7,138 nt of DNA. It comes from Bacteroidales bacterium (lineage in GTDB: Bacteria; Bacteroidota; Bacteroidia; Bacteroidales; UBA7960). The DNA is taken from the NCBI GenBank assembly GCA_007123065.1, contig SKSI01000074.1, positions 1 through 7,138 on the forward strand. The letters run 5' to 3'. The notes under the pieces are model-generated. The model was not told where the DNA came from. It saw only the letters and a list, made by a program, of their open reading frames with translations, and ran no database searches. Below, piece by piece: positions 1 to 6,986 of this stretch. Each line of letters starts with the position of its first letter. The first letter of the stretch is position 1. The position numbers and the translations under genes were made by a program.

Positions 1-279
1 GACTTTCCTACCATCATCAGGCCGCCGCAGCAGTCGCATCAAATCAGAATTTACCCGAATCCAGCCGGTGAATATATCCACATCGACTATGAACAAACAT
101 ATCCGGGCAATCAAACCGTGCAAATCATGATTTATGATCGTTTTGGTAATGAGGTGTTGAAAAGATCGGGCACCAATACCTCTCGACTAGACTTAACAGA
201 TTTATTATCTGGATTTTATATCATACAAATAAAAACTGATCACGCCCTAATGACAGAAAAATTTATTAAGGGTCATTGA
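1..279 (+). CDS. C-terminal end of a secreted protein with a type IX secretion sorting domain (5' partial)
   Basis: Reading frame 1 is open from the window edge to a TGA at 277-279 and gives 92 residues. These form a type A C-terminal sorting domain of the Por/type IX secretion system. Residues 16-21 are the hallmark R-I-Y-P-N-P, followed by beta-strand patterns (E-Y-I-H-I-D-Y, then V-Q-I-M-I-Y-D with F-G-N-E-V). The typical L-D-L-T-D-L-L-S-G-F-Y-I-I-Q-I segment is at 63-77, and the end is M-T-E-K-F-I-K-G-H. In this family the domain directs an outer-membrane-translocated protein to the cell surface or medium and is usually cleaved off by the PorU sortase. The functional part of the protein lies upstream of the window, so the substrate or activity is unknown. 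The sorting domain is the main evidence for placing the DNA in Bacteroidota. Confidence 0.9.
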   Translation, partial: DFPTIIRPPQQSHQIRIYPNPAGEYIHIDYEQTYPGNQTVQIMIYDRFGNEVLKRSGTNTSRLDLTDLLSGFYIIQIKTDHALMTEKFIKGH

Positions 280-313
280 AGCAGTATGTCTAAAGCATTC
301 TTGAGTTTCTGAA

Positions 314-329
314 AAGTAAAAGTTTACTT
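314..329. repeat. Short AT-rich inverted repeat downstream of the T9SS cargo gene
   Basis: The arms AAGTAAA (314-320) and TTTACTT (323-329) are perfectly complementary with two bases between them, so an RNA hairpin would have six pairs and a four-base loop. It lies 35 bases after the stop codon of the first gene, where a transcript end would be expected. It has little GC and no T-run after it, so its role as a terminator is only a weak guess. Confidence 0.3.
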
Positions 330-423
330 AACTTAATACCTCCAGGATCAATTTATCGTGCAGACGAATATTTACCTGTCCGCAAACGTACGCTTTATGT
401 CCATTGGCGTGCAATGCAATCAT
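328..423 (-). CDS. Doubtful short ORF, 31 residues, possible gene remnant
   Basis: On the minus strand an ATG (421-423) opens a frame ending in TAA (328-330). The peptide begins M-I-A-L-H-A-N-G-H-K-A-Y-V-C-G and ends V-N-I-R-L-H-D-K-L-I-L-E-V-L-S. Two in-frame stops lie a few codons upstream of the ATG, so it is not the tail of a longer intact ORF here. The peptide has an ordered-looking mix of charged and hydrophobic residues rather than low-complexity sequence, which is why I record it. I do not recognise it. It could be a small protein, the decayed end of a lost gene, or chance. It has no Shine-Dalgarno sequence, but neither do its neighbours. Confidence 0.15.
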   Translation of the reverse strand: MIALHANGHKAYVCGQVNIRLHDKLILEVLS

Positions 424-609
424 TTTATTGTACTGCAATTATCAAGCATTTAAAAGTTTAGATTAGCTGGTATTATTATTGATACTATAGCAAACAGGTA
501 GCATTCTATGCACCGGAAAGCGTGCTAAAGTGTAAATATAATGGTCTTAGGACTACATTATTGTCAACAAAACATCTGAATACATAAATATTTAACTAAA
601 TTTTTTGCC

Positions 610-1878
610 ATGAAAAACAAAATTACTACATTCCTAATTGCTGTGCTGATCGCAGGCCAAGCCCTGGCTACAGCACCGGAGATCTGGATGGAGCAACGTG
701 AAAGCATGCCCGATTACGACCTGCGCCAGAAAAATATCCTGATGGTCGTAGGTTATGATTACGACCACCACGAAGTATTTGACATCAGAGAAATATGGGA
801 ATCGTGGGGTGCCACCGTTCACGTGGCAGCTGCCGAAGCCCGCACCGAAGGGCATACAATCGCATTCAACGGACATTGGTTTGATTCGGAGATCAACTCG
901 GAGATTGACACCGATGTGCTCTTAAGCGATGCTTCGATGAACGACTATGATGTCTTGTATTTCCCCGGGGGTAAAGGTCCTGAACACCTTGTAAATGATC
1001 ATTCTGACGAACTATACAGGCTTATTGACGAAGCGCTTGCAAAACACGCTATCATTGGCGCGATCTGCGGAGGTCCGTTTGCATTGACCGCTCATAATTC
1101 TTTCGAGGGTATGAAGATGACCGTAAGCCCATCAAAAAAAGAAGAAATGATCGCTTATGGGATTCAGTATGTAAATGAGCCGGTTGTGCTGACCAACAGG
1201 CTGGTAACCGGCAACTGGCCCTTCTTCGAAACATTTGCCATTGCCGTGGCTCACAACATCTTGCACCCAAATGACCAACTGGCGGACATCTTTCCGGAGT
1301 CAGACTGCTACCTGTGCGACTACGTTCATTCACAGCGACAGCCCCAGGGTTTTACAAACAAACCGGTAAGCGAAGAAACCATCAGACAAATTGTTAGCAG
1401 CGGGCTTGCCGTGCCGTGGGTGCGTTTTATGCATCAAAACTGGCACTTCGTTGCCGTGAGCTGCCCTGAGAAAAGGGCCGTGCTCAAGGAAACGGTTTTT
1501 GGCCACATTGAAGAAAACAACCTCCATCCGAATGCTTCTCCGGAACAGGTAAGAAGCTATTGGAATAACATGCTTGACAACCCCGTGCTGTTGCTTGGCT
1601 TTTATCGGGCAGCACCTGGAGAAGAGAACCCTTCTGTTACACGCTTCCTGGAAACGAATCTCATTGCGGCCGGCACGCAGATCAACCTTGTTGCCAGCTA
1701 TAAAGGACTCGGAGCGCAATGGATCACGGCGCTACCCGCACTCACGGATCCGGTTATCGAGGTGCTCGAAACCGGAGAGGATATGCATTTGGTGTTTGCC
1801 ATGGCGCTAGGTCATCCACAAGCTTATGCACTACCGCATGTGAGAAAACGATTGAACCAGGTGCTGGATGTTTTTTAG
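610..1878 (+). CDS. Exported DJ-1/PfpI domain fused to a nitroreductase-like domain
   Basis: The 422-residue protein starts with a Sec signal peptide (K2-K5 basic end, hydrophobic core 7-19, likely cut after A-L-A at 20), so it probably acts in the periplasm or outside the cell. Residues 41-222 are a DJ-1/PfpI domain. The nucleophile elbow is A-I-C-G-G-P with Cys153, E55 sits where DJ-1 has its conserved Glu, F-P-G-G is at 118-121, and the family's closing F-E-T-F-A-I-A region is around 206-212. The residue after Cys153 is Gly, not the His of PfpI proteases, so proteolysis is unlikely. Residues 240-422 resemble a nitroreductase: P-V-S-E-E-T-I at 252-258, H-Q-N-W-H-F at 275-280, G-L-G-A-Q-W-I at 366-372, A-L-G-H-P at 399-403 and a basic R-K-R-L near the end. 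Nitroreductases are FMN-dependent NAD(P)H oxidoreductases. The first domain is secure and the second is good but divergent. The start is chosen for its signal peptide. The reaction and substrate are unknown. The gene appears monocistronic. Confidence 0.85.
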   Translation: MKNKITTFLIAVLIAGQALATAPEIWMEQRESMPDYDLRQKNILMVVGYDYDHHEVFDIREIWESWGATVHVAAAEARTEGHTIAFNGHWFDSEINSEIDTDVLLSDASMNDYDVLYFPGGKGPEHLVNDHSDELYRLIDEALAKHAIIGAICGGPFALTAHNSFEGMKMTVSPSKKEEMIAYGIQYVNEPVVLTNRLVTGNWPFFETFAIAVAHNILHPNDQLADIFPESDCYLCDYVHSQRQPQGFTNKPVSEETIRQIVSSGLAVPWVRFMHQNWHFVAVSCPEKRAVLKETVFGHIEENNLHPNASPEQVRSYWNNMLDNPVLLLGFYRAAPGEENPSVTRFLETNLIAAGTQINLVASYKGLGAQWITALPALTDPVIEVLETGEDMHLVFAMALGHPQAYALPHVRKRLNQVLDVF

Positions 1879-1904
1879 CAAAAATGTGTTGTATTTGCAA
1901 AAAA
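1871..1904. repeat. AT-rich imperfect inverted repeat between convergent genes
   Basis: A T-run (1871-1876) and GCAAAAA (1878-1884) face TATTTGC (1892-1898) and an A-run (1899-1904). Together they make an imperfect stem with one A:A mismatch and a short loop. The repeat overlaps the last codons of the DJ-1 fusion gene and lies in the 64-base gap before the end of the convergent peptidase gene. An A-run/T-run flanked stem between convergent genes can serve as a bidirectional terminator, but this stem has only two G:C pairs, so the call is tentative. Confidence 0.25.
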
Positions 1905-1942
1905 TCATTTGAGTTTGTGTAATAACGCTTGAGGGGGATTAA

Positions 1943-3154
1943 TCAGAAGCAGTGGAGCAATAATTCATGAATACCTATGGTTGATTCAACTACCTTTTTG
2001 TGATTTAAGACGCTGAGGTTGTCCCTTTCGGTGTGGGTGATGTCCTGCGTTTCCATGTTGTTAATGATCCATTCGGATGTAACGGCAATGGCCGGCCGGC
2101 CGTGCTGCAGGAAAATGCTGTGATCGCCCTGGTACCAGGGTGGGCCTTCAATAATATTTGTATTTTTTTTAATGATGGTTTGAAAAGCATCCTGGATGGT
2201 TTCCGGCAAATCGAAAGCTGAAAAGGATGAAGCCCCCTCCTTGTAGCCCACCCCGTCAATGTTGATGTTCAGCAGGATGTCGTCAAAGTGGTTTGCTTGC
2301 TGTTCAATGTATTTCATTTGTCCGGATGCTGCGTAGTAATCTTCGCCGTTGAAGGCGACCAGTTCGATGGGATGTTTCAAATAGCTGTCTTTCAACATTT
2401 CTGACAGCAATAGCAGTACCGTTACACCTGTGGCATTATCGAGGGCACCGGGTGTGCCCTGTTTGGCATCGATGTGTGCAGTGATCACGATGCGCTGCTT
2501 TCCATGCCCCGGTTTTCGTCCGATTACGTTGAAAGCATTTTCAGGGATGCGTGTGGCACGGGATTCCAGCTTAAACTTTCGTCCAACACAAGTTAAGAGC
2601 TTTTCTCCTTCGGTATCTTTCATGAATACACTTGGAATGTCGAAATCACCATCTTCAAACATGGGAAAAGGATACATCCCTCCGGCCAGCGAAGGGTTTT
2701 TGCCGGTAGCAGAGATGATGGCTTTCACGCCGCTTCGTTCAAGCAGCTGTATCAACTTCTGGTGGTGCTCCGGATTGTAAAACACGAAATTTTTTGGCAT
2801 GATCTGTTCTGTTGCTATATCACCATGCAGCAAAACGATTTTATCCTTCAAGTCAGCATCATGAAGCTTGCTGATGTTGTCGACGGCAATCAATTTGCCC
2901 TCAATGTTGCATCCCAACGAATAAGGACTGGAAAAAACCTCAAAAAACTGCTTGCCGCATTGCAGAATAGCGCCTTCCGTTTTCCAGTCCATCACCTCCA
3001 ACAAACTTTCTTCGGTTTCCCATCCGTATTGTTGCAGCACATTTTTGAAATAATTAGTGGCCTGTTTGTTTCCATGGCTTCCCAGGTGACGCTCAGAAAT
3101 GGTTTCACAAAAGTATTTTAAGTGCTTTTTTGCAGAAACAGAAAACAGATTCAT
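1943..3154 (-). CDS. M28 family zinc metallopeptidase (aminopeptidase-like), no signal peptide
   Basis: This 403-residue protein belongs to the M28 family of two-zinc exopeptidases, which mostly remove N-terminal amino acids from peptides. Residues 10-50 match the usual N-terminal segment (R22, G25, then a helix ending G-W at 44-45). Residues about 85-200 look like an inserted PA-type domain (D-L-K-D-K-I-V-L-L at 101-109). The catalytic domain follows from about 205. The expected zinc ligands and catalytic residues are H227 (A-H-I-D), D239 (A-L-D-N-A-T-G), E271-D272 (N-G-E-D), D300 (N-I-D-G-V-G) and H374 (T-H-T-E-R-D-N-L). E271 would be the general base and D272 a zinc ligand where most members have Glu. 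The N-terminus M-N-L-F-S-V-S-A-K-K is not a signal peptide, so a cytoplasmic location is inferred, although many Bacteroidota M28 enzymes are exported. It lies 15 bases after the lipoprotein gene on the same strand, so the two are probably co-transcribed. Substrate unknown. Confidence 0.88.
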   Translation of the reverse strand: MNLFSVSAKKHLKYFCETISERHLGSHGNKQATNYFKNVLQQYGWETEESLLEVMDWKTEGAILQCGKQFFEVFSSPYSLGCNIEGKLIAVDNISKLHDADLKDKIVLLHGDIATEQIMPKNFVFYNPEHHQKLIQLLERSGVKAIISATGKNPSLAGGMYPFPMFEDGDFDIPSVFMKDTEGEKLLTCVGRKFKLESRATRIPENAFNVIGRKPGHGKQRIVITAHIDAKQGTPGALDNATGVTVLLLLSEMLKDSYLKHPIELVAFNGEDYYAASGQMKYIEQQANHFDDILLNINIDGVGYKEGASSFSAFDLPETIQDAFQTIIKKNTNIIEGPPWYQGDHSIFLQHGRPAIAVTSEWIINNMETQDITHTERDNLSVLNHKKVVESTIGIHELLLHCF

Positions 3155-3169
3155 AAATAAAGGTCATTT

Positions 3170-4240
3170 TTACAGGGCTGATTCCCAAAAGCCATCCAAC
3201 GCTTTGTAATACAATCCCTGTTGCGTGCCAACAAAAATATTTTTTTCACTCATGATAATGCGGTGTATGTTTCTCCCCGGACCCGGGTCAAGCCCTTCGG
3301 TGCAGAAAGAAATAACATCAAGCCCTTCGTCGGTAAATTTGATCTGTGTAATATCATAGGCATCCCAGATAAGTAACCGGTCGTTAAGGCTGAAACCTTT
3401 TTGCTGCCAGGGCCTCAATCCAAGAGGAAAACCGGATGTCAATATTTCCCAGCTGCTGCCTTCATCATAAGACACGATCAGATCATCATCACAGAAGCCT
3501 ATCAGTTTATCACCGTGTGCGATAAATTCAAAAATCCGGTCTTCATAAACAAGTTCCCAGCCTCCATCGGGTGTTACCTTGTAAGTGAAAGGATTGAGAG
3601 ATATGAGAAAATTCTCTCCACACGAGTAAATACCTGTCAGATCGCCAAATACATAGTCGGTATCAATGGCCGATTCCAATACATCGTGAATGGAAATTTC
3701 ACCTGAGGCATCTTTTTCAGCCCTGAACAAAAGCAGGCGTGGCTCTGCCAGGGGAATACCATCAATTTCCGGCCGATAAACCGTAAGGAACACATTTTGA
3801 TGGTTTGAAACAATGACATCTCCCAGCCAGGCAGGCGGAAAGTAAAATTTTCCAAAATCGGGGAAATGGTCATTGATGTCAAAACTGGCATACTGATCCG
3901 GATTTTCCGTGTTGTAAACAAAAATTCTGGGTGATTCAATCTTGATAAAAAACTGATCATTGATCTCAGTACCACGTGCCTCACTAAAAATTCCCAAAAA
4001 GTACTCCTCTGATGTCATTCCTTCCACATCAACTGCAAACAGATGGTTCCGGGTAAGGGCCATCAGCGCGTCTTCAGCCACGTGAAGATTCAGCACACCA
4101 ACGCTATGCATGCCGGCAACAGGCTCCCACAAAACAGCCTCTTCCACTTCTTCCGGGGCAACTGGATCATAATCTGCATCTTTTTCACATGCTGAAAAAA
4201 GCAAAAAGGACATGACAAGCAATAAATAAATCTTTTTCAT
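3170..4240 (-). CDS. Predicted surface lipoprotein with beta-propeller-like (BNR/Asp-box) sequence
   Basis: The 356-residue protein begins with a lipoprotein signal: M-K-K-I-Y, a hydrophobic stretch to residue 15, then F-S-A-C with the lipidated Cys at 18. The residues right after it (E-K-D-A-D-Y-D) are rich in acidic side chains, as in the lipoprotein export signals that place Bacteroidota lipoproteins on the outer face of the outer membrane. The rest has alternating short beta-strand patterns. One clear Asp-box is at 257-264 (S-Y-D-E-G-S-S-W), and a weaker blade end is at 337-351 (V-G-T-Q-Q-G-L-Y-Y up to F-W), as seen in sialidase-like or photosystem-stability-like propellers. No catalytic residues can be named, so a binding or scaffold role is as likely as an enzyme. 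The frame stays open upstream to 4459, but the start at 4238-4240 is chosen because it alone gives a lipoprotein signal. It is first in a likely two-gene transcript with the M28 peptidase. Confidence 0.8.
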   Translation of the reverse strand: MKKIYLLLVMSFLLFSACEKDADYDPVAPEEVEEAVLWEPVAGMHSVGVLNLHVAEDALMALTRNHLFAVDVEGMTSEEYFLGIFSEARGTEINDQFFIKIESPRIFVYNTENPDQYASFDINDHFPDFGKFYFPPAWLGDVIVSNHQNVFLTVYRPEIDGIPLAEPRLLLFRAEKDASGEISIHDVLESAIDTDYVFGDLTGIYSCGENFLISLNPFTYKVTPDGGWELVYEDRIFEFIAHGDKLIGFCDDDLIVSYDEGSSWEILTSGFPLGLRPWQQKGFSLNDRLLIWDAYDITQIKFTDEGLDVISFCTEGLDPGPGRNIHRIIMSEKNIFVGTQQGLYYKALDGFWESAL

Positions 4241-4329
4241 CACAAAAAATTTTATGTTTATACTGCTTTTATCAAAAAACAATTTTTGTACCATGTATTT
4301 TAATAAATTGATAATCAAATAAAAGCAAA

Positions 4330-4337
4330 TATCTTGA
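4330..4337 (+). promoter_or_regulatory. Weak candidate -7 element for the permease gene
   Basis: TATCTTGA matches the Bacteroidota -7 consensus TAnnTTTG at six of eight positions, and a TTG at 4308-4310 lies 19 bases upstream, a suitable distance. Transcription would start about 165 bases before the permease ATG. Sequence this AT-rich gives such matches by chance, so it is only a candidate. Confidence 0.2.
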
Positions 4338-4402
4338 AAATTGCCGCGGTATAACTCATGACCTGGAAGTCCGAAAACGAACACTTTCTGTTCGATGCTG
4401 GA

Positions 4403-4433
4403 CAAACCTACATAGAACATTTTTATCAAACAA
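4403..4433 (-). promoter_or_regulatory. Candidate Bacteroidota promoter for the lipoprotein-peptidase pair
   Basis: Read on the minus strand, TTG (4431-4433) is followed by 20 bases and then TAGGTTTG (4403-4410), a full match to the -7 consensus TAnnTTTG. The spacing is within the range described for Bacteroidota housekeeping sigma promoters. It would give a start near 4397 and a leader of roughly 155 bases before the lipoprotein ATG at 4240. It supports starting that gene at 4240 rather than at 4459, which lies upstream of this promoter. Confidence 0.4.
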
Positions 4434-4510
4434 CTGAAAAAAAAGAGATTAGCAAACATGGCACTTGCTTTGGTATAAAATCAGAAGACAACCCCCAAAA
4501 AATACTTGCC

Positions 4511-6928
4511 ATGGTCTTGAACTCGTTGCGTATCTTTTTCCGCAAAATATCAAAGAACGATATCTACTCCATTATAAACCTTGTCGGACTGAGCATAGGC
4601 ATCACTGTCTGTTTGCTCATATTCTTATTCATCAGTGATGAAGTTGTTTTTGACCGTCACAACGAACATGTTCACACCACCTACAGAGTATTGGAGCAAA
4701 ACAAATCGACAGGTGCCTCCGCGGCAATTCATGCTGCTGTAATGCACAACTATATCCACGACCGAATTCCGGGCATTGAAAAGCTGGCACGTTTGTTTTA
4801 CTGGCCCGAATGTGTTGTAAATGCCGGAGAAGAGCCACTGAACGAAAAAAAGCTGATCATGGCAGATCCGGAATTCCTGGACATCCTGACTTTTCATTTC
4901 ATTGAAGGGGATCCGGAAACTGCCCTCTCAGAGCCGTCCTCCATAATTATCACCAAAGAAGCGGCAAAACGCCACTTCGGCAACAAGAACCCATTGGGAG
5001 AAACCATTGTGATCGATAACATGCTGCATCTGGTAATCAGTGGTGTGGTTGAAAACTTTCCACCACAATCGCACCTTGATTTCAACCTCCTGGGAAACTT
5101 TGAACTCATGGAATCGGTAATCACTTCCATGGTCACAGACTGGCACAACAGCAGTGTTAAGTTTTATGTCAGGACAAGGCCCGATGCGGATCCGGTTTCC
5201 ATTGCAGACCAGATTACCCAGATTGTCGGTGATGCCAACGAAAGTTTTCGCGTACAGAATGAATTTTATCTTCAGCCGCTGACTGATGTTCGATTAAGGT
5301 CTGCCCACGTGCAATGGGATCAGGCCAACCGCGGTGACATACGCGTAGTTGTGACCTTTCTGGTAATCGCTCTACTGATCTTATCGCTGGCTTGTTTTAA
5401 TTTTGTAAACCTGAGTGTAGCCACAGCCATCCGAAGGGCCAGGGAGATCGGCATCAAGAAAGTGCTTGGTGCAAGCCGCCGCAACCTGATCATCCAGTTT
5501 ATCCTGGAAACTTCCATATTGGTATTGGTAGCATTATTCCTGGCCTTGTTGCTGACAGAAATATTTATTCCTTTTCTGAACAACCTGACAGGAAAAGATT
5601 TATCAATACGGCTTTTTTCCGATCCGGCAATGTTTTTATCCCTGCTGGGATTGTTTGTTGTTGTTTCTGCTTTGGCCGGGGCTTACCCTGCATTTGTAAT
5701 TTCAAGGTATAAGGCGATTCATATCATAAAAGGTGATCAAACAATCAGTCAGATCAAGGGATTATCAGGAAAGCGATATCGCTTTAGCCTGCGCCAGTTC
5801 CTGATCATGCTTCAATTCTCGGCATCCACGGCCCTGATCATCGCCAGTCTTACAGTGTTTTCTCAAATGCAATACTTGTCAGACCGGTCACCGGGGTATC
5901 AACGTGAAGGACTTATCGCAGTTACTAATCCGTTTGATGAACACAGATCCTCACGCGCCATCTGGTTGAAGGAACAGATGCTGCAGCATACCGGTGTGGA
6001 AAACGTCAGTTTTGCGTTCAATTTACCTCCCGGCAAACCCAACAATTACGGCCACATGAGTTTTGAGGGTGCAGAAGGAAGGCAAAACCTGCATGTGGCT
6101 CTCATTTCTGTTGAAGCAAACTTTTTCAGTACAATGCAAAGTCAGATCCTTTCTGGCCGGGACTTTTCTGAGGATATTGCTGCCGACCGAAATCAAACAG
6201 TGATCATCAATCAGGCGGCACATTCCAGAATGGGTGGAGATGCAATCATGGGAGAAACACTGCAGGGATTTTATGACGGCCAGGCACGCCAGGTTGTAGG
6301 GATTGTGGAAGACATTCATTACGAATCCCTTCACGAACGGGCTATCCCAATGGTATTCTTCATCAGCAAAGAGAACTATCCCCAATACGATTTCAACATA
6401 CTGATCCGGTACCAATCCGACCAGCGACAGGAGGTGCTAACGTACCTGGAAAACACCTGGAGCCAGGAAGCACCCCAATGGCCATTGCAGTTGCAGTTCG
6501 TAGACCAGCAATACAATATGCTTTACCAGGATGACCAGCGGATGATGGTTATTGTCAGCAGCTTCAGCGGACTTGCCATCCTTTTGTCGGTACTGGGTCT
6601 GATCGGACTCGCTGTTTATGCCGCAGCCACAAAAACGAAGGAGATCGGCATCAGAAAAGTGCTGGGAGCATCCACAAACAGGATTGCCCGTCTGGCCATC
6701 AGCGAATACAGCATCCTGGTATTGGTTTCCAACCTCCTGGCCTGGCCGGCGGCATATCTGTTCGTAAGCCGTTGGCTCGACAACTTTGCTTACCGGATTG
6801 ATCTCAGCGTAGCCGCTTTCCTGATACCTTCACTAGTGATGTATCTCATTGCTATCGTTACGATCGGATTGATCAGCTATCGTGCAGCCAGCCAAAATCC
6901 GATTGAGGCGCTTCGGAATCAGGAATAA
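4511..6928 (+). CDS. MacB/FtsX-type ABC transporter permease
   Basis: The 805-residue membrane protein has the duplicated FtsX-permease layout common in Bacteroidota. TM1 is at about 20-42 after a short cytoplasmic helix, and a periplasmic MacB-like core runs from about 43 to 275. Membrane helices follow at about 276-301, 330-352 and 373-397, then another at about 430-452. A second periplasmic core spans about 455-675, and three final helices are at about 678-704, 732-754 and 769-791. Each half carries the FtsX coupling-helix signature that touches the ATPase: R-E-I-G-I-K-K-V-L-G-A-S at 312-323 and K-E-I-G-I-R-K-V-L-G-A-S at 710-721. The end N-P-I-E-A-L-R is also typical. Relatives use ATP hydrolysis in the cytoplasm to drive mechanical work in the envelope, such as efflux or lipoprotein handling. 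No ATPase gene is present here. An ATG at 4358 would add 51 residues with no family match, so 4511 is chosen: the M-V-L-N-S-L-R-I-F-F-R-K-I start is what the family shows. Cargo unknown. Confidence 0.92.
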   Translation: MVLNSLRIFFRKISKNDIYSIINLVGLSIGITVCLLIFLFISDEVVFDRHNEHVHTTYRVLEQNKSTGASAAIHAAVMHNYIHDRIPGIEKLARLFYWPECVVNAGEEPLNEKKLIMADPEFLDILTFHFIEGDPETALSEPSSIIITKEAAKRHFGNKNPLGETIVIDNMLHLVISGVVENFPPQSHLDFNLLGNFELMESVITSMVTDWHNSSVKFYVRTRPDADPVSIADQITQIVGDANESFRVQNEFYLQPLTDVRLRSAHVQWDQANRGDIRVVVTFLVIALLILSLACFNFVNLSVATAIRRAREIGIKKVLGASRRNLIIQFILETSILVLVALFLALLLTEIFIPFLNNLTGKDLSIRLFSDPAMFLSLLGLFVVVSALAGAYPAFVISRYKAIHIIKGDQTISQIKGLSGKRYRFSLRQFLIMLQFSASTALIIASLTVFSQMQYLSDRSPGYQREGLIAVTNPFDEHRSSRAIWLKEQMLQHTGVENVSFAFNLPPGKPNNYGHMSFEGAEGRQNLHVALISVEANFFSTMQSQILSGRDFSEDIAADRNQTVIINQAAHSRMGGDAIMGETLQGFYDGQARQVVGIVEDIHYESLHERAIPMVFFISKENYPQYDFNILIRYQSDQRQEVLTYLENTWSQEAPQWPLQLQFVDQQYNMLYQDDQRMMVIVSSFSGLAILLSVLGLIGLAVYAAATKTKEIGIRKVLGASTNRIARLAISEYSILVLVSNLLAWPAAYLFVSRWLDNFAYRIDLSVAAFLIPSLVMYLIAIVTIGLISYRAASQNPIEALRNQE

Positions 6929-6986
6929 GGTTTATTTATATCCTCTGCTTTGTTAAGGATGACAGAACTATTCCCGAATGTCTCAA

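Larger units (their letters stand above)
280..609. other. Intergenic region between the T9SS cargo gene and the DJ-1/PfpI fusion gene
   Basis: This AT-rich stretch of 330 bases holds no convincing gene. It contains an AT-rich inverted repeat just after the first gene, a doubtful 31-codon minus-strand ORF, and presumably the promoter of the gene at 610. The best plus-strand match to the Bacteroidota -7 element TAnnTTTG is TATTATTG at 474-481 (7 of 8). It lacks a TTG at the proper distance upstream, so I do not call it as a promoter. The bases just before the ATG at 610 are AT-rich with no Shine-Dalgarno sequence, as is usual in this phylum. Confidence 0.6.

Noticed and set aside
1052..1719. 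Long minus-strand open frames (93 and 129 codons) opposite the DJ-1 fusion gene
   Set aside because: They are shadows of the strongly supported plus-strand gene and show no domain or signal features.
2090..2101. Perfect palindrome GGCCGGCCGGCC
   Set aside because: It lies inside the M28 peptidase and simply encodes G-R-P-A; no related sites nearby suggest regulation.
2127..2140. Perfect 14-base palindrome CCCTGGTACCAGGG
   Set aside because: It encodes P-W-Y-Q within a conserved-looking part of the M28 catalytic domain, so coding constraint explains it.
4241..4459. In-frame upstream extension of the lipoprotein gene (73 extra residues)
   Set aside because: It would bury the lipoprotein signal peptide inside the protein, and the extension contains a promoter match.
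4358..4510. In-frame upstream extension of the permease gene (51 extra residues)
   Set aside because: The extra residues do not resemble the family, whose members start a few residues before the first membrane helix, as at 4511.
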